Assembly (NCBI GenBank): GCA_023412475.1
Contig: JAEYNR010000093.1
Coordinates: 5,523-69,522 of the forward strand
DNA length: 64,000 nt
Reading direction: 5' to 3'
Source: Fibrobacterota bacterium
GTDB taxonomy: Bacteria > Fibrobacterota > Chitinivibrionia > Chitinivibrionales > Chitinispirillaceae
Below, in pieces: positions 19,623 to 29,467 of the stretch. Within the stretch, counting starts at the first letter, position 1; each line of letters starts with the position of its first letter. Below the pieces are notes generated by a model, which saw nothing but the letters and a program-made list of their open reading frames with translations, was not told the origin of the DNA and did no database searches. Position numbers and translations under genes: made by a program.

Positions 19623-20821
19623 AAATACTTTACATCTCCAGTGAATATCCTCCGCAAACCGGTTTCGGAGGAATTGCCACCTACACCATGTATATGGCCG
19701 AAGCGATGGCCTCCATGGGACACCAGGTACATGTGCTTTGCCGCGCGATTGATAGAGAGATTCATTCTGTTCAAAATGGGGTAAATGTTCACAGAGTTAA
19801 ATGCGGACCTTATCCTCTGCCAAATGGCTCAAAGTGGTATCTGTTGAGGTGGGTGTCCTATAAGATAATATTGCAATCTCTGAATCGTCTTGCATGGGCC
19901 AGAACTGTATTTAACGAACACATCAAATTAAGTGCAACCAACTCCTTTGATATTATAGAATATCCTGAATGTGGAGCAGAAGGGTATTATTTAACAACTA
20001 AGAAGCTGCCGATAGTTGTCCGACTTCACACACCCTGGTCGGTAGTGCGCCAATTGAATCAGATAAAAGAACACCCGCTTGATTGCTGGCTGCAAAAACA
20101 TCTGGAACGGCGGTCGATTACACATGCCAAAGCGGTTACATCACCCAGTGGTGCATTAGCTTTAATGCTTCATAAAAGATGGCATATCCCAAAAGCGGTT
20201 GTATTTTCAAACCCTTTACCGGTGAATCTGTTTCAATCTGAGAAGACTGCTTCACAATGGATTTACACCGGAAGGCTGGAGTATAGAAAAGGGGTTCATC
20301 TTTTAGTAAAGGCATATCAGATGGTTTGTAAAACCCATGATCCTCCGCAATTGTGGCTTATTGGGAGAGGATTTGGAAAAATGCCGGATGGAAAACCTTA
20401 TGAACAATATATTAAAGATCTGATCTCTGAATTCAAGCTTGAAGACAAAATCACTATAATTGCAGGGGTTAATCAATCTGAAATAGCCACTTATTTACAA
20501 GCCAGTTCAGTTGCTTTTTTCCCCTCTTTGTGGGAGAATCATCCCTACAGTTGCCTTGAGGCCATGGCTGCAAAGACTGCTGTTTGTGCTCCCGATTGCG
20601 GAGGCTTTCCGGAGATAATTGAGGACGGCAAGAGCGGTGTTCTATTTAACAGCAACGATTCTTCTTCGCTTGCAGAGAAGATGAAATGGCTCATAGAGAA
20701 CAAAGAAGCCGCATTGAAACTGGCAATACAGGCTCAAAAGCATATCATTGATAATTTTGATCCTGCACAGATATGCAAAAGAGCACTGCAAGTTTACGAA
20801 AGCATTTCTATTGAGGCGTGA
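19619..20821 (+). CDS. GT4-family glycosyltransferase
   Basis: 400 residues of the GT-B fold. The N-terminus has SSEYPPQTGFGGIATYTMYM, the acceptor-side glycine loop of GT4 enzymes. The C-terminal half has TGRLEYRKGVHLLVKAY, a donor-binding stretch (FFPSLWENHPYSCLEAMAA) and the ExxxxxE element. It retains the form that transfers a sugar from a nucleotide-sugar donor. Start ATG 19619 overlaps the HAD gene stop. Third gene of the 15.2-20.8 kb operon; with the HAD hydrolase it may make a glycoconjugate or an exported sugar. The substrate is unknown. Confidence 0.9.
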   Translation: MKILYISSEYPPQTGFGGIATYTMYMAEAMASMGHQVHVLCRAIDREIHSVQNGVNVHRVKCGPYPLPNGSKWYLLRWVSYKIILQSLNRLAWARTVFNEHIKLSATNSFDIIEYPECGAEGYYLTTKKLPIVVRLHTPWSVVRQLNQIKEHPLDCWLQKHLERRSITHAKAVTSPSGALALMLHKRWHIPKAVVFSNPLPVNLFQSEKTASQWIYTGRLEYRKGVHLLVKAYQMVCKTHDPPQLWLIGRGFGKMPDGKPYEQYIKDLISEFKLEDKITIIAGVNQSEIATYLQASSVAFFPSLWENHPYSCLEAMAAKTAVCAPDCGGFPEIIEDGKSGVLFNSNDSSSLAEKMKWLIENKEAALKLAIQAQKHIIDNFDPAQICKRALQVYESISIEA

Positions 20822-21154
20822 TCAATCGGACTGAGCACCAGCTCCTGTATATTCTTCTTTCTCTTCACGCATATGAAGATCATTAAAAAGGATATTTGCT
20901 TCTGCGGCTGTGGCAGGGCGAAATTTTACCAGTTTTTCCAGTTCGATTGAAGGTAAGCCCTGTTCGAGAGCTTTCTTATATTCATCAGAGAAAAATAGAT
21001 CAACAGAATCAAAGGCGGGGGTGCCATTAAAACGAATGGCCATTAAAGTGTTGATCTCTTTCATGTGCAGAGGTCGGTTCATAACCGATTGTCTGGCTTT
21101 TTCAATTCTGGCATACTGTTTAGGAAAAATAGACTTTGCGAAAGAATCTGACAT
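20822..21154 (-). CDS. small conserved-looking protein of unknown function
   Basis: 110 residues. The frame is open further upstream to 21337, but ATG 21154 has a clear GAGGTGA ribosome site just before it, and the upstream extension reads as non-protein sequence. No signal peptide or membrane segment; it is charged and mostly helical (KQYARIEKARQSVMNRPLHM, then ATAAEANILFNDLHMR). Its stop abuts the convergent glycosyltransferase stop with no gap. No family recognised. Confidence 0.6.
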   Translation of the reverse strand: MSDSFAKSIFPKQYARIEKARQSVMNRPLHMKEINTLMAIRFNGTPAFDSVDLFFSDEYKKALEQGLPSIELEKLVKFRPATAAEANILFNDLHMREEKEEYTGAGAQSD

Positions 21155-21671
21155 ACTCACCTCTTTTATGGAAAAAAAATTTCTAATCGGGTTTAATAAC
21201 AAAAATATACAAAAACACCCTTTTTGCTCAAGTGCTTGTTTTTGCAGGTTGCCCGACGACAAATCTAAGCAGCCCGACGATATTATACGGTTCTGATGGA
21301 AGGCTTTGGTAATCCAGAATGCTCTTGAGTGGTTCAAAGGTAATCAAGTAAACAGGCAAATCACGGTTCAGAACATTGTTTTGGGGCAGGTGGCAATTAA
21401 GAAGTGTCTGAACCTTTGATTGGAAGGATAATTGGATTACTTGGTCAGGAAAGCGGAGCAGGTATAATTATGTGTTGGTCGTATTCTCTGGCGTATCAGA
21501 ACCCTGGCAATTAATGTATGTTGGCAATAATAAGCCGGGCAGATGAATGGCTTAAACCCGAACAGAGTGGTTTGTAGCTCTCACGAGGTGATCCGGTTGT
21601 GGTGGTGGTGAGGTAAAGACCTCCGAATCACCCAACCTCTGAGCCCGTAAGACCTCTAAATGCCTAACACT
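21155..21671. other. intergenic stretch without a gene
   Basis: Lies between the small hypothetical gene and the hybrid histidine kinase, which point the same way. It contains GCCCGACGA twice (about 21252 and 21271). An A/T-rich run of the form CTTTGATTGGAAGGATAATTG near 21414 resembles one at 57600-57660. No reading frame of note and no clear terminator. Confidence 0.5.
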
Positions 21672-23450
21672 CTATAAGTTTCCCAGCACCTTGCTGACTG
21701 TCTCCAGTAATCTGCTCCTGTAAAAGGGCTTCTGTATAAACATCTGTGCTCCATTATTAAGCAAAGCTCTGATAGCTCCATTAATGCTGTAACCTGACAC
21801 CAGGATTACCCTAATCCCGGGTTTAATAGAACTGAGCGAATGGTACACTGCGGAACCATCCGGCTCTGGCATCATCATGTCAAGAATAACCAGAGAAATT
21901 ACAGGATGATGTTTTCTAAAAAATGAAAGAGCAGCTATACTGTCATTAAAAGCTGTCACTTTATAACCGGCATTTCTGAGGTGTTCGGAAGTAATTGTTG
22001 CGACTGACTTTTCATCATCTATGATAAGAATATGTTTAGAGGCTGAAGTATTGTGACCCGATGGTGTTTTCGCTTTAAATTTATCTTGCTCTTTGGTTAC
22101 TGTTTGTTCATTTAATTCTATATAAGGGAAATAGAGTCTGAAAGTTGTACCTTTTGAGGGTTTACTGATAACGTTTATGGCTCCACCGTGGGATTTCATG
22201 GTACCGTATACTGCAGACAACCCCATTCCGGTTCCCTCTCCCATCTTTTTGGTTGTGAAAAAAGGCTCATAAATGTGTTCAAGTGTGGTTGAATTCATCC
22301 CAATTCCACTATCTGCAATTACAATTTCTACATACGATCCTGGTGATGGTTCGCAGGTGTATTGCTGAGAGTCAAGTATGTCCAGATTAACAACTTGCGT
22401 GCTGATAGAGAGCGTGCCACCGTTAGGCATCGCATCTCGCGCATTTACCGCCAGATTAAGAAGTGCACTCTGAATTTGCGCTGGATCACCCTCAGTTATG
22501 CAAGGGGTGGTTTGGAGGTTGGTTGTAATTTTTATATTTGGATTTATAGTGTGCTTAAGAATTGAGATAACTTCTTCAATAATCTGATGTAGATCGATTA
22601 AAACGGTCTGGTGTTGCCCTTTTCTGGAAAAAGCCAGTAATTGGGCAATAAGATCTGCAGAACGTCTTCCCAGGGTGATGATTTCTGTTGCCAGTTTGCC
22701 AAGCTGCTTATCGGCAATCTCTGACTGTAGCAGCTCAGCATTACCAATGATGCCGCAGAGCATATTGTTGAAATCGTGTGCAACACCACCTGCCAATTGG
22801 CCGATGGCATCCATTTTCTGGGACTGGACAAGCTGGTTACGCAATTTTTCCTTCTCGGCTTCTGCTCTTTTAAGCTCTGCAATAGTGTACTCGAGTTCAG
22901 ACACATATTGTTGGCCAGCCTGATAAAGTCTGGCGTTTTTTACTGCCAGGGCGGCAAAATTTGCAAGGGTGTGAGAGAGATCAGTCTCAGAATCAGAAAT
23001 ATGGTGGACTAAACCTATAGAACCGACAATGAGTGCTCCCATTACTTCTGTTTCGGCTATTAGAGGAAGAAAGAGCAGCGTCCTGACATTGCGCATCTTA
23101 CATATCGATTCTTCGGCAGGTGAAATTGAAACGTCAAAAACATCTGGAATCAAAACTGGTGCTGAAGTATCAATTGATTTGCACATGTAGGGATAGTCTT
23201 TGAGCCGTGCATAACGCAGTTCATCAGGAAAACCTGATGGCAGAGGCGGGGTAGTGTTGCTAAGGCGCAAATTCTCGTCTTGCAGAAGGTAAACGGCCGC
23301 GGAGTCCAGGCCTGTTAAGGAGGCTACTCCTTCAACGGTCGCCTGAAGAATATCATCGAGGTCAAGAGAAATAACAAGCCTTCTACTCAATTCGAACAGC
23401 TTGCGCAACCCTTGCTCTTCACTTTTAGCAGTTGGTAGGTTTTCCTGCAT
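21672..23450 (-). CDS. GAF-domain hybrid sensor histidine kinase
   Basis: 592 residues from ATG 23450, with GGAG 6 bases upstream. A GAF sensor domain (about 20-180) leads by a coiled coil into a HisKA-like dimer helix with phospho-accepting His in GGVAHDFNNML (about 225). The HATPase has N-box NLAVNARDAMPNGG, G1 DSGIGM and G2 GEGTGMGLS. A C-terminal receiver domain has the acidic pair IIDDE and Asp in LVILDMMMPEPDG (about 528). There are no membrane segments, so it senses inside the cell. No DNA-binding response regulator lies next to it, so its output partner is unknown. Confidence 0.93.
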   Translation of the reverse strand: MQENLPTAKSEEQGLRKLFELSRRLVISLDLDDILQATVEGVASLTGLDSAAVYLLQDENLRLSNTTPPLPSGFPDELRYARLKDYPYMCKSIDTSAPVLIPDVFDVSISPAEESICKMRNVRTLLFLPLIAETEVMGALIVGSIGLVHHISDSETDLSHTLANFAALAVKNARLYQAGQQYVSELEYTIAELKRAEAEKEKLRNQLVQSQKMDAIGQLAGGVAHDFNNMLCGIIGNAELLQSEIADKQLGKLATEIITLGRRSADLIAQLLAFSRKGQHQTVLIDLHQIIEEVISILKHTINPNIKITTNLQTTPCITEGDPAQIQSALLNLAVNARDAMPNGGTLSISTQVVNLDILDSQQYTCEPSPGSYVEIVIADSGIGMNSTTLEHIYEPFFTTKKMGEGTGMGLSAVYGTMKSHGGAINVISKPSKGTTFRLYFPYIELNEQTVTKEQDKFKAKTPSGHNTSASKHILIIDDEKSVATITSEHLRNAGYKVTAFNDSIAALSFFRKHHPVISLVILDMMMPEPDGSAVYHSLSSIKPGIRVILVSGYSINGAIRALLNNGAQMFIQKPFYRSRLLETVSKVLGNL

Positions 23451-23644
23451 TCTTACTCCATCATTACTTGACTGAAACTGTTAGGCAGATAAAAAAAAGC
23501 CTATATATCACTTATTTGAAAAACAGCATTTTTACTTTAAAACGCGCAACTTTAACAGGAATACATTAGTTAGGTAATATAATTTCCAATATATAATGAG
23601 GCTATGGTATCGGTTGATTAAACCAAAAAAGTATTGAAAACTAC

Positions 23645-24682
23645 TCAGATCACCTGAAATTGTGGCAGACCGCTTTCTGCCAGTAATTTTAAATTGTATT
23701 GGATACTTGCACGCCAGACCAGAAACAGAGAACAATTCTCTTTGTTTATCAGCAGAGTTTGAAGAACCGGGGCCAGTTCCACTGGTGAATTGTTGATAAT
23801 AAGAGTTATTACTGGTTTTTCATTGGGGAGGTCGAATTCAAAAACCGGCTTTTGGGGATCCATATAGATAAGTTTTACGTGCTCATCGCCCAGAAGAAGG
23901 TGATTGCAGAGACCTTCGGCTGCACCCTGGAAGAAGCAGAAGTCCAGTACTTGCGGAGGGAGATTTGTCTTGTCGCTACCATCAGGAGAGTGGCAAGAAG
24001 GAGGGGTGGTTGCGGCGAATGAAAATCTGGGAAAGAATCCGGGCTTTGTCCATCCAAAGTTCACTGGTTTTGGAGCCTTTTTCCAGTCGTCAAACTTGCG
24101 CACAAACAGCTCATGTGGTTGAAGAGGGCGCTCTGGGTCTTCGAGACTGGGAACCAGGATCTCAGAATAATTTTCAAATCTTCCTTTAAGGTAGAATCCT
24201 TTGCCAAGCGGATTTGGCGGGTAGGGCAGGCAGATGCCATCTTTGGATTTAGCAATACCTCCATAAGCATTAGACCAGCCAAGCTCTTTTTGTTGATAGG
24301 GAATCGGATCGGTAAATTGTACACCTCTAATCAGCCCTGACTTAACATGCCTCTCTCCGAATACTCTTATCTTCTTTTGAACCGGACCGATCTGAACCTC
24401 ACAATCAAGATAGAATGCTTTTTTCCCTTTTGGGGAATATGCATTTGAGAGTACTACGATGTCGGTATTTTGTTTGTAGGGGACCAGATCGGATTCTTCA
24501 AGAATTTCACAATTAAGGGGATCTGCAGGATCGACATAGATTTCAGAGGTGTTAAGAGGGGGTTGTTTTGGGGTCGGGGCAATCTGGTTAGGACAAATGA
24601 TGTAGGTTTTTTTAGCCAGCACCGATAATATCGGTTTGTTATCGGGACTGAAACCGGGAATCATGGTGGTTTGCCAATTCAA
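23645..24682 (-). CDS. DUF2169-domain protein
   Basis: 345 residues. TTG 24682 is chosen because a strong AAGGGAGG lies 8 bases upstream; ATG 24664 is an alternative 6 codons in. The protein matches the DUF2169 pattern: an N-terminal strand pair ending ILSVLAKKTYII, VFGERHVKSG in the middle, a WSNAYGG block, and FGWTKPGFFPR towards the C-terminus. DUF2169 genes are commonly found in type VI secretion and related effector loci, but no T6SS gene is in the window. Cytoplasmic by sequence. Function unknown. Confidence 0.75.
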   Translation of the reverse strand: MNWQTTMIPGFSPDNKPILSVLAKKTYIICPNQIAPTPKQPPLNTSEIYVDPADPLNCEILEESDLVPYKQNTDIVVLSNAYSPKGKKAFYLDCEVQIGPVQKKIRVFGERHVKSGLIRGVQFTDPIPYQQKELGWSNAYGGIAKSKDGICLPYPPNPLGKGFYLKGRFENYSEILVPSLEDPERPLQPHELFVRKFDDWKKAPKPVNFGWTKPGFFPRFSFAATTPPSCHSPDGSDKTNLPPQVLDFCFFQGAAEGLCNHLLLGDEHVKLIYMDPQKPVFEFDLPNEKPVITLIINNSPVELAPVLQTLLINKENCSLFLVWRASIQYNLKLLAESGLPQFQVI

Positions 24683-24870
24683 AATCGTTTCCTCCCTTCA
24701 AAAAGAATGTACAAATTGAATCGGAAGATTATCGTTTTTTACGCGTCAGTTTTCTATTGCTATACGGATGGTACTACGCGTGGGCTTGTTTTTCCACCGA
24801 TTAAGCTCCACACTTAGCAATTCATAATTTATTTACCCTTTACTCTTAATTCTATATTCGATATTTTTTA

Positions 24871-26721
24871 TCAACTATTAATTGTAACCTGTTCGTTATC
24901 GAGTGTCATTAATTCACCTACCTTTGGCATCTCTACTGCTTCTTTTGAATACAATAGTATAGCTGTATCGATAAGGGCCAGATGGCTGTATGCCTGTGGG
25001 AAATTTCCAAGCAAACGTCCGGTTGTAATGTCAATATCCTCACTGAAAAGTCCCAGATGATTGGAGTGGGAGAGGAGTTTTTCGAACATCGCCATGGCTT
25101 TTTCTTTTTCACCTGTTTTGAATATAGCCGCAATCATCCAGAAAGAGCACAGTGTGAAGGAGGATTCTGGTTTGCCAAAATCATCATCGTTACGGTAGCG
25201 AAAGGTGAATCCATTTTTGCATAGTCGTTCTTCAGTTTTTCTTACAGTGCTTATATAGCGGGGATCATCAGCGCTAATAAAACCATAGAATTCCATCAGG
25301 AGATTGGATGCATCCACGTAATTGCTGCCATAATACTGTGTAAATGACTGCATCTGTTCGCTCCATCCTCTGTCCAGAATATCTTTACCTATTTCATCTC
25401 TGGTATTATTCCACAAATCAATGTAGTTGGATTTCCCCAGAAGTGAAGCTATACTGGCAGCTCTATCCATTGCCATCCAGCACAGAAGTTTGGAAAATGT
25501 AAAATGCTGAATATGGCTGCGGTATTCCCAGATGCCTCTGTCGGGTTCGGCCCATGATGTGGAAACGGTTTTTGCAATAGAACGCACAACAGTCCACAAG
25601 CTTTCTTTTGTCTGTGAATCGCAGGGGAAAGTCTGCAGGAAAATATTGATTACATCCAGTAACACTCCATAGATATCATTCTGTTTCTGGTTATATGCGG
25701 CATTTCCAATGCGCACAGGTGAGGAATTCATATATCCACTGAGGTGGTTTAATATGTGTTCGGTAAGTTTCTTTTCCCCTCTGATTCCATACATGATCTG
25801 GATTTTTTCATCTTTGAATGGAATGATATTTAAAATAAACTGCATGAATCTTTTAGCAGCATTCATATGTCCCATTCTGGCCAGTACTGATATAGTCATG
25901 GATGCATCTCTTATCCAGCAAAAGCGATAATCCCAGTTTCTTTCTGAGCCAATCGATTCTGGCAAAGAGGTTGTTGCTGCGGCAAGTATTGCACCGGTGG
26001 GTTGAAATGTGAGCAGTTTGAGAACCAGCAGGGATCGAATCACCTCTTTATTGTAAGGAGTCTGGGGGTAGGTAGATCTGGCCGCCCATCTCATCCAGTA
26101 GGCTCTGGTTAATTGATATTCCAGGTTGATGAAATCGATATTAATATTTGGAAGTTTCTCGTTGTAGCTTAGTAGAAAATAGCTGTCTTCGGTTAAGGTT
26201 ACCGGTTCAGCGGCAATTACTTTGTTCAGATCCAGATTAGAGTAGAGATAAAGGGATTCATAAGTACCATCTGTGGAAAAGCTTTTGGCAAAAGAGTCAT
26301 GAATTCTGGTGATTGTTTTAGATGCCCCATAATTCATCGCAGGGTTGAATTTAAAGCTGACTACCGGAGAACCGCTTTTTATTCTGATAAAACGGATCAT
26401 ATCAGGTGGGTAATGGTAACCGCCCTCATCGTATTTGTACCTTGGCATGAAATCGATAAGCTCAAATATGGCCGTCTCAGTTACAAACGTAGTGAGCAGT
26501 ATATTGGTGTTGGGCATATAATTTTGGTCGATGCTTACAAGATTCTGGGGTGTCAGTTCAAAGCTGCCACCGATTTTTTGATCAAGAATGGATGCAAAGA
26601 TTGAATGGGAGTCAAAATGTGGAAGACAGAGCCACTCAACAGCTCCTTTTTTAGAGATTAGTGCAGCAGTTGAACAATTGCCAATAATTCCGTAATCGAG
26701 ATTATTCAAGATAGTTACCAA
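24871..26721 (-). CDS. glycoside hydrolase family 15 protein (glucoamylase/trehalase-like)
   Basis: About 616 residues. N-terminal beta-sandwich begins YGIIGNCSTAALISKKGAVE, followed by an (alpha/alpha)6 barrel with RNWDYRFCWIRDASMT and the catalytic-acid region GIWEYR. The C-terminal part has SFTLCSFWM...LLSHSNHLGLFSED, typical of the GH15 trehalase/glucoamylase-like group. No signal peptide, so cytoplasmic. The longest frame begins with TTG 26721, with AAAGGA directly abutting; a TTG 12 bases further in is equally possible. It overlaps the end of the OtsA-OtsB gene by 20 bases, so the pair is an operon. Trehalose or a related sugar is the likely substrate. Confidence 0.88.
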   Translation of the reverse strand: MVTILNNLDYGIIGNCSTAALISKKGAVEWLCLPHFDSHSIFASILDQKIGGSFELTPQNLVSIDQNYMPNTNILLTTFVTETAIFELIDFMPRYKYDEGGYHYPPDMIRFIRIKSGSPVVSFKFNPAMNYGASKTITRIHDSFAKSFSTDGTYESLYLYSNLDLNKVIAAEPVTLTEDSYFLLSYNEKLPNINIDFINLEYQLTRAYWMRWAARSTYPQTPYNKEVIRSLLVLKLLTFQPTGAILAAATTSLPESIGSERNWDYRFCWIRDASMTISVLARMGHMNAAKRFMQFILNIIPFKDEKIQIMYGIRGEKKLTEHILNHLSGYMNSSPVRIGNAAYNQKQNDIYGVLLDVINIFLQTFPCDSQTKESLWTVVRSIAKTVSTSWAEPDRGIWEYRSHIQHFTFSKLLCWMAMDRAASIASLLGKSNYIDLWNNTRDEIGKDILDRGWSEQMQSFTQYYGSNYVDASNLLMEFYGFISADDPRYISTVRKTEERLCKNGFTFRYRNDDDFGKPESSFTLCSFWMIAAIFKTGEKEKAMAMFEKLLSHSNHLGLFSEDIDITTGRLLGNFPQAYSHLALIDTAILLYSKEAVEMPKVGELMTLDNEQVTINS

Positions 26722-28930
26722 TCCTTTCTACTAACTGATCTGATGAGTGCAAGACACTGAGCTGTTTAAGCAGTTCTCTTACCTGGTAAACAGAGTCCAG
26801 GAAAAATTTAGCCTTTGATGAGCCAATACCAACTTTAATCGAGAAAGCATCTTCTGGTAAGCTGGCAAAAAGATCTTCATCTGTCACATCATCACCGATT
26901 GCAATAACCAGATCGTAATCATCTTTTTCTATCTGTTTCAGGGCAAAATCACCTTTATTTATTCCGGCATTTTTAATCTCAATCACCTTTTTACCTTCCA
27001 TGACGCACAGGTTGAGATTCGATACCTGGTGAATCAAAGAATCTGTAAGTTCACGAACCCGAATAGATGCCAGCTCCGGATCGGCATTTCTGAAATGGAA
27101 AGCCAGAGAATAGTTCTTCTCTTCAAGAACGGCTCCCGGAGTTCTGTCTGCATAAAGCTCAAGAACCGGTTTAAGCTTTTCTTTCCAGGTATTTTGTATG
27201 AAGTTTATGGTCTGCCATTTCTCTTGAGGTTCCTTTATCCAGACACCGTGTTCAGCACATAAGGTAAGATTTGTGTTTCCTAAATATTTGTCCATGAATT
27301 CTTTGTCTCTTCCACTGACAATAGCTACAGTGAATTCTTTTACATCTTGGAGCGTTTGAAGAATGGAGAGTATTTCACTGTCCGGGATAGCTTTTTCCGG
27401 ATGATTAGTGATTGGGACAATGGTTCCATCATAATCAAGCAGAAAAAGGGTTCGTCTGGATTTGGCCACTTTTGAGAGCAGTTCATTTCTTTGTGAAAGG
27501 GAAAGCTTTTCTGCCTGGATCTGGATTCTTTGATTTCCTGCCTGATTTAGTTTCCCCAGAAAATCAGAGGCCCAACGCTTGACATCATACCGGATTAACC
27601 GGTTTTGCATTAACTTCAGTCTGTTAATCTGCTCCTCTGGAGACATTTGAAGAGCAGTTTTAATGGCCTCAGCCATTTCATCGAGGTTGTTTGGATTTAC
27701 GGTCAGTGCTTCACCCATTTCGCGGGCAGCTCCTGCCATTTCGCTGAGTATCAGCACTCCCGGATGATTATCTTTGGAAGCCACGAATTCCTTGGCTATA
27801 AGATTCATTCCATCTCTCAGTGGAGTAACAAGAGCAATATCGCATGTATTATAAAGGGCAACCAAGGTTGTAAAGGGTATTGACCTGTACATATTAAGCA
27901 CTGGTGTCCAACCGATGACTCCATATTTGCCATTGATTCTTCCAATCAGTTCATCTATCTGACGTTTTAATTTGCGATATGAATCAACTGAAGCCCTGGA
28001 GGGGACTTCGACCAGAATAAGAGTCACCTTTTCTTTGAGCTGAGGATATTTTGTAAGTAGAAGGTCGTATGCTTCCAGCCTCTGCACTACACCTTTTGTG
28101 TAATCCAGTCTGTCGATTGAAAGAATAAGCGAAGTATTCCCGGTTTTTTCTCTGATTGAAAGTATTTGCTTTTTAACATCAGGATGACTGGTTGTATTAT
28201 GAAAACGATCATAATCTATACCCATTGGGAAGACATCTGCCATAATCAGGCGATTCTGATAAGTAATCTGGGAGAATGATATATCACATCCCAGAATTCT
28301 TCTTGAACTGTTAAGAAAGTGCCTTATGTATTCAAAAGTATGAAATCCGATAAGATCAGCGCCCAGCAACCCTTCAAGAAGCTGTTTACGCCAGGGAAGA
28401 AGCCGGAAAATTTCAAATGAAGGAAACGGAATGTGAAGAAAGAAACCTATTGTTATATCTGTAATCTTCTCCCTGAGAAGAGCAGGTAAGAGCATGAGCT
28501 GGTAATCATGAATCCAGACCGTATCGCCAGCCTTAATGTTCTGCATGATGATAGCTGCGAATTTATGATTTACATTAACATAAGAGCTCCAGCAGTCAGC
28601 ATCAAAGTTTACGTATTGTGGAAAGTAATGAAATAATGGCCAGATAGTCTTGTTTGAAAAACCATTGTAATACTTATCTATGTTATCGCGCGATAAAAAA
28701 ACCGGAGCACAGTTTCTCTGCGCCAGTTTTTCCTGTATCTGTTTTTTCTCTTCAGAACTGGCATTCTCATGGTTGATCCCCGGCCAGCCGATCCATAAAG
28801 AGTTTCCCTTGTTGTAAACGGAATCAAGACCTGTGGCCAAGCCACCTGCGCTGTGATGGTATTGTAGTTCCCCCTTCCGTTTTTCTACAGTGACTGGAAG
28901 ACGATTGGAAACAAGAATTATTCGCTCCAT
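26702..28930 (-). CDS. bifunctional trehalose-6-phosphate synthase/phosphatase (OtsA-OtsB fusion)
   Basis: 742 residues from ATG 28930, chosen because GGTGG lies 5 bases upstream; an in-frame ATG at 28942 has no ribosome site. Residues 1 to about 465 are a GT20 trehalose-6-phosphate synthase (LVSNRLPVTVEKRKGELQYH, then SAGGLATGLDSV, HDYQLMLLP, SLILSIDRLDYTKGV, PLRDGMNLIAKEF). The rest is a HAD trehalose-6-phosphatase (FLLDYDGTIVPI, GDDVTDEDLF). It makes trehalose from UDP-glucose and glucose-6-phosphate in two steps. The next gene is a GH15 hydrolase that may degrade the product. Confidence 0.95.
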   Translation of the reverse strand: MERIILVSNRLPVTVEKRKGELQYHHSAGGLATGLDSVYNKGNSLWIGWPGINHENASSEEKKQIQEKLAQRNCAPVFLSRDNIDKYYNGFSNKTIWPLFHYFPQYVNFDADCWSSYVNVNHKFAAIIMQNIKAGDTVWIHDYQLMLLPALLREKITDITIGFFLHIPFPSFEIFRLLPWRKQLLEGLLGADLIGFHTFEYIRHFLNSSRRILGCDISFSQITYQNRLIMADVFPMGIDYDRFHNTTSHPDVKKQILSIREKTGNTSLILSIDRLDYTKGVVQRLEAYDLLLTKYPQLKEKVTLILVEVPSRASVDSYRKLKRQIDELIGRINGKYGVIGWTPVLNMYRSIPFTTLVALYNTCDIALVTPLRDGMNLIAKEFVASKDNHPGVLILSEMAGAAREMGEALTVNPNNLDEMAEAIKTALQMSPEEQINRLKLMQNRLIRYDVKRWASDFLGKLNQAGNQRIQIQAEKLSLSQRNELLSKVAKSRRTLFLLDYDGTIVPITNHPEKAIPDSEILSILQTLQDVKEFTVAIVSGRDKEFMDKYLGNTNLTLCAEHGVWIKEPQEKWQTINFIQNTWKEKLKPVLELYADRTPGAVLEEKNYSLAFHFRNADPELASIRVRELTDSLIHQVSNLNLCVMEGKKVIEIKNAGINKGDFALKQIEKDDYDLVIAIGDDVTDEDLFASLPEDAFSIKVGIGSSKAKFFLDSVYQVRELLKQLSVLHSSDQLVERIGNYLE

Positions 28931-29467
28931 AAATACCACCATCGGTTAGGGTTAAACAGCTTTATATCTTACTTGCACTATAGAGTCGGGAACTCAGACG
29001 TGAGAATACTTCAAAATAAACATCGAATCAGGCTGTTTGAAGAGATCACAGGCATATTTAGCAAATATAGGAATTATGACCCTTAAAATGCAACGCTTTT
29101 TATGTATAGTCTCTTATTGCGTTACTTTTATTGTCTTGCCTGTCAAACCTTAAAGTAAATAAATAATGTAGAAATCCGGAACTTCATCAATCTTAAAGTC
29201 AAAAGTAAACAATGAAGTTAACCGATAACTAAAGAGATCGAAACTGCTCAACTGTTTTTATCGGCCTGGTACCTATGTCCTGACTGGTCCTCCTGAATTG
29301 AATCCCTTAATTCGAAATTCGATATTCGTTATTTCCTATTGGATGGTAGTGATTTGGAATTTAGAATTTTCTTCCGATTAAGTATTGTTTTAATATTGGT
29401 TCTTATTTTTTCCCATTAGACATTTTCACTCAATTTTTGTGATAGATCAAATAAGTTGTCATCTAAA
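28931..29467. repeat. gene-free region with partial interspersed repeat and ATTCG-type run
   Basis: Lies between two minus-strand genes. At 29308-29336 is an ATTCGAAATTCGATATTCGTTAT run. At 29349-29383 the words GATTTGGAATTTAGAATTTTCTTCCGATTA match the end of the AT-rich element found at 5.3, 37.0 and 42.3 kb. No gene, terminator or RNA recognised. Confidence 0.55.

Noticed and set aside
20822..21337. 171-residue version of the small hypothetical protein
   Set aside because: A strong ribosome site supports ATG 21154; the extra N-terminal part is low-quality sequence.
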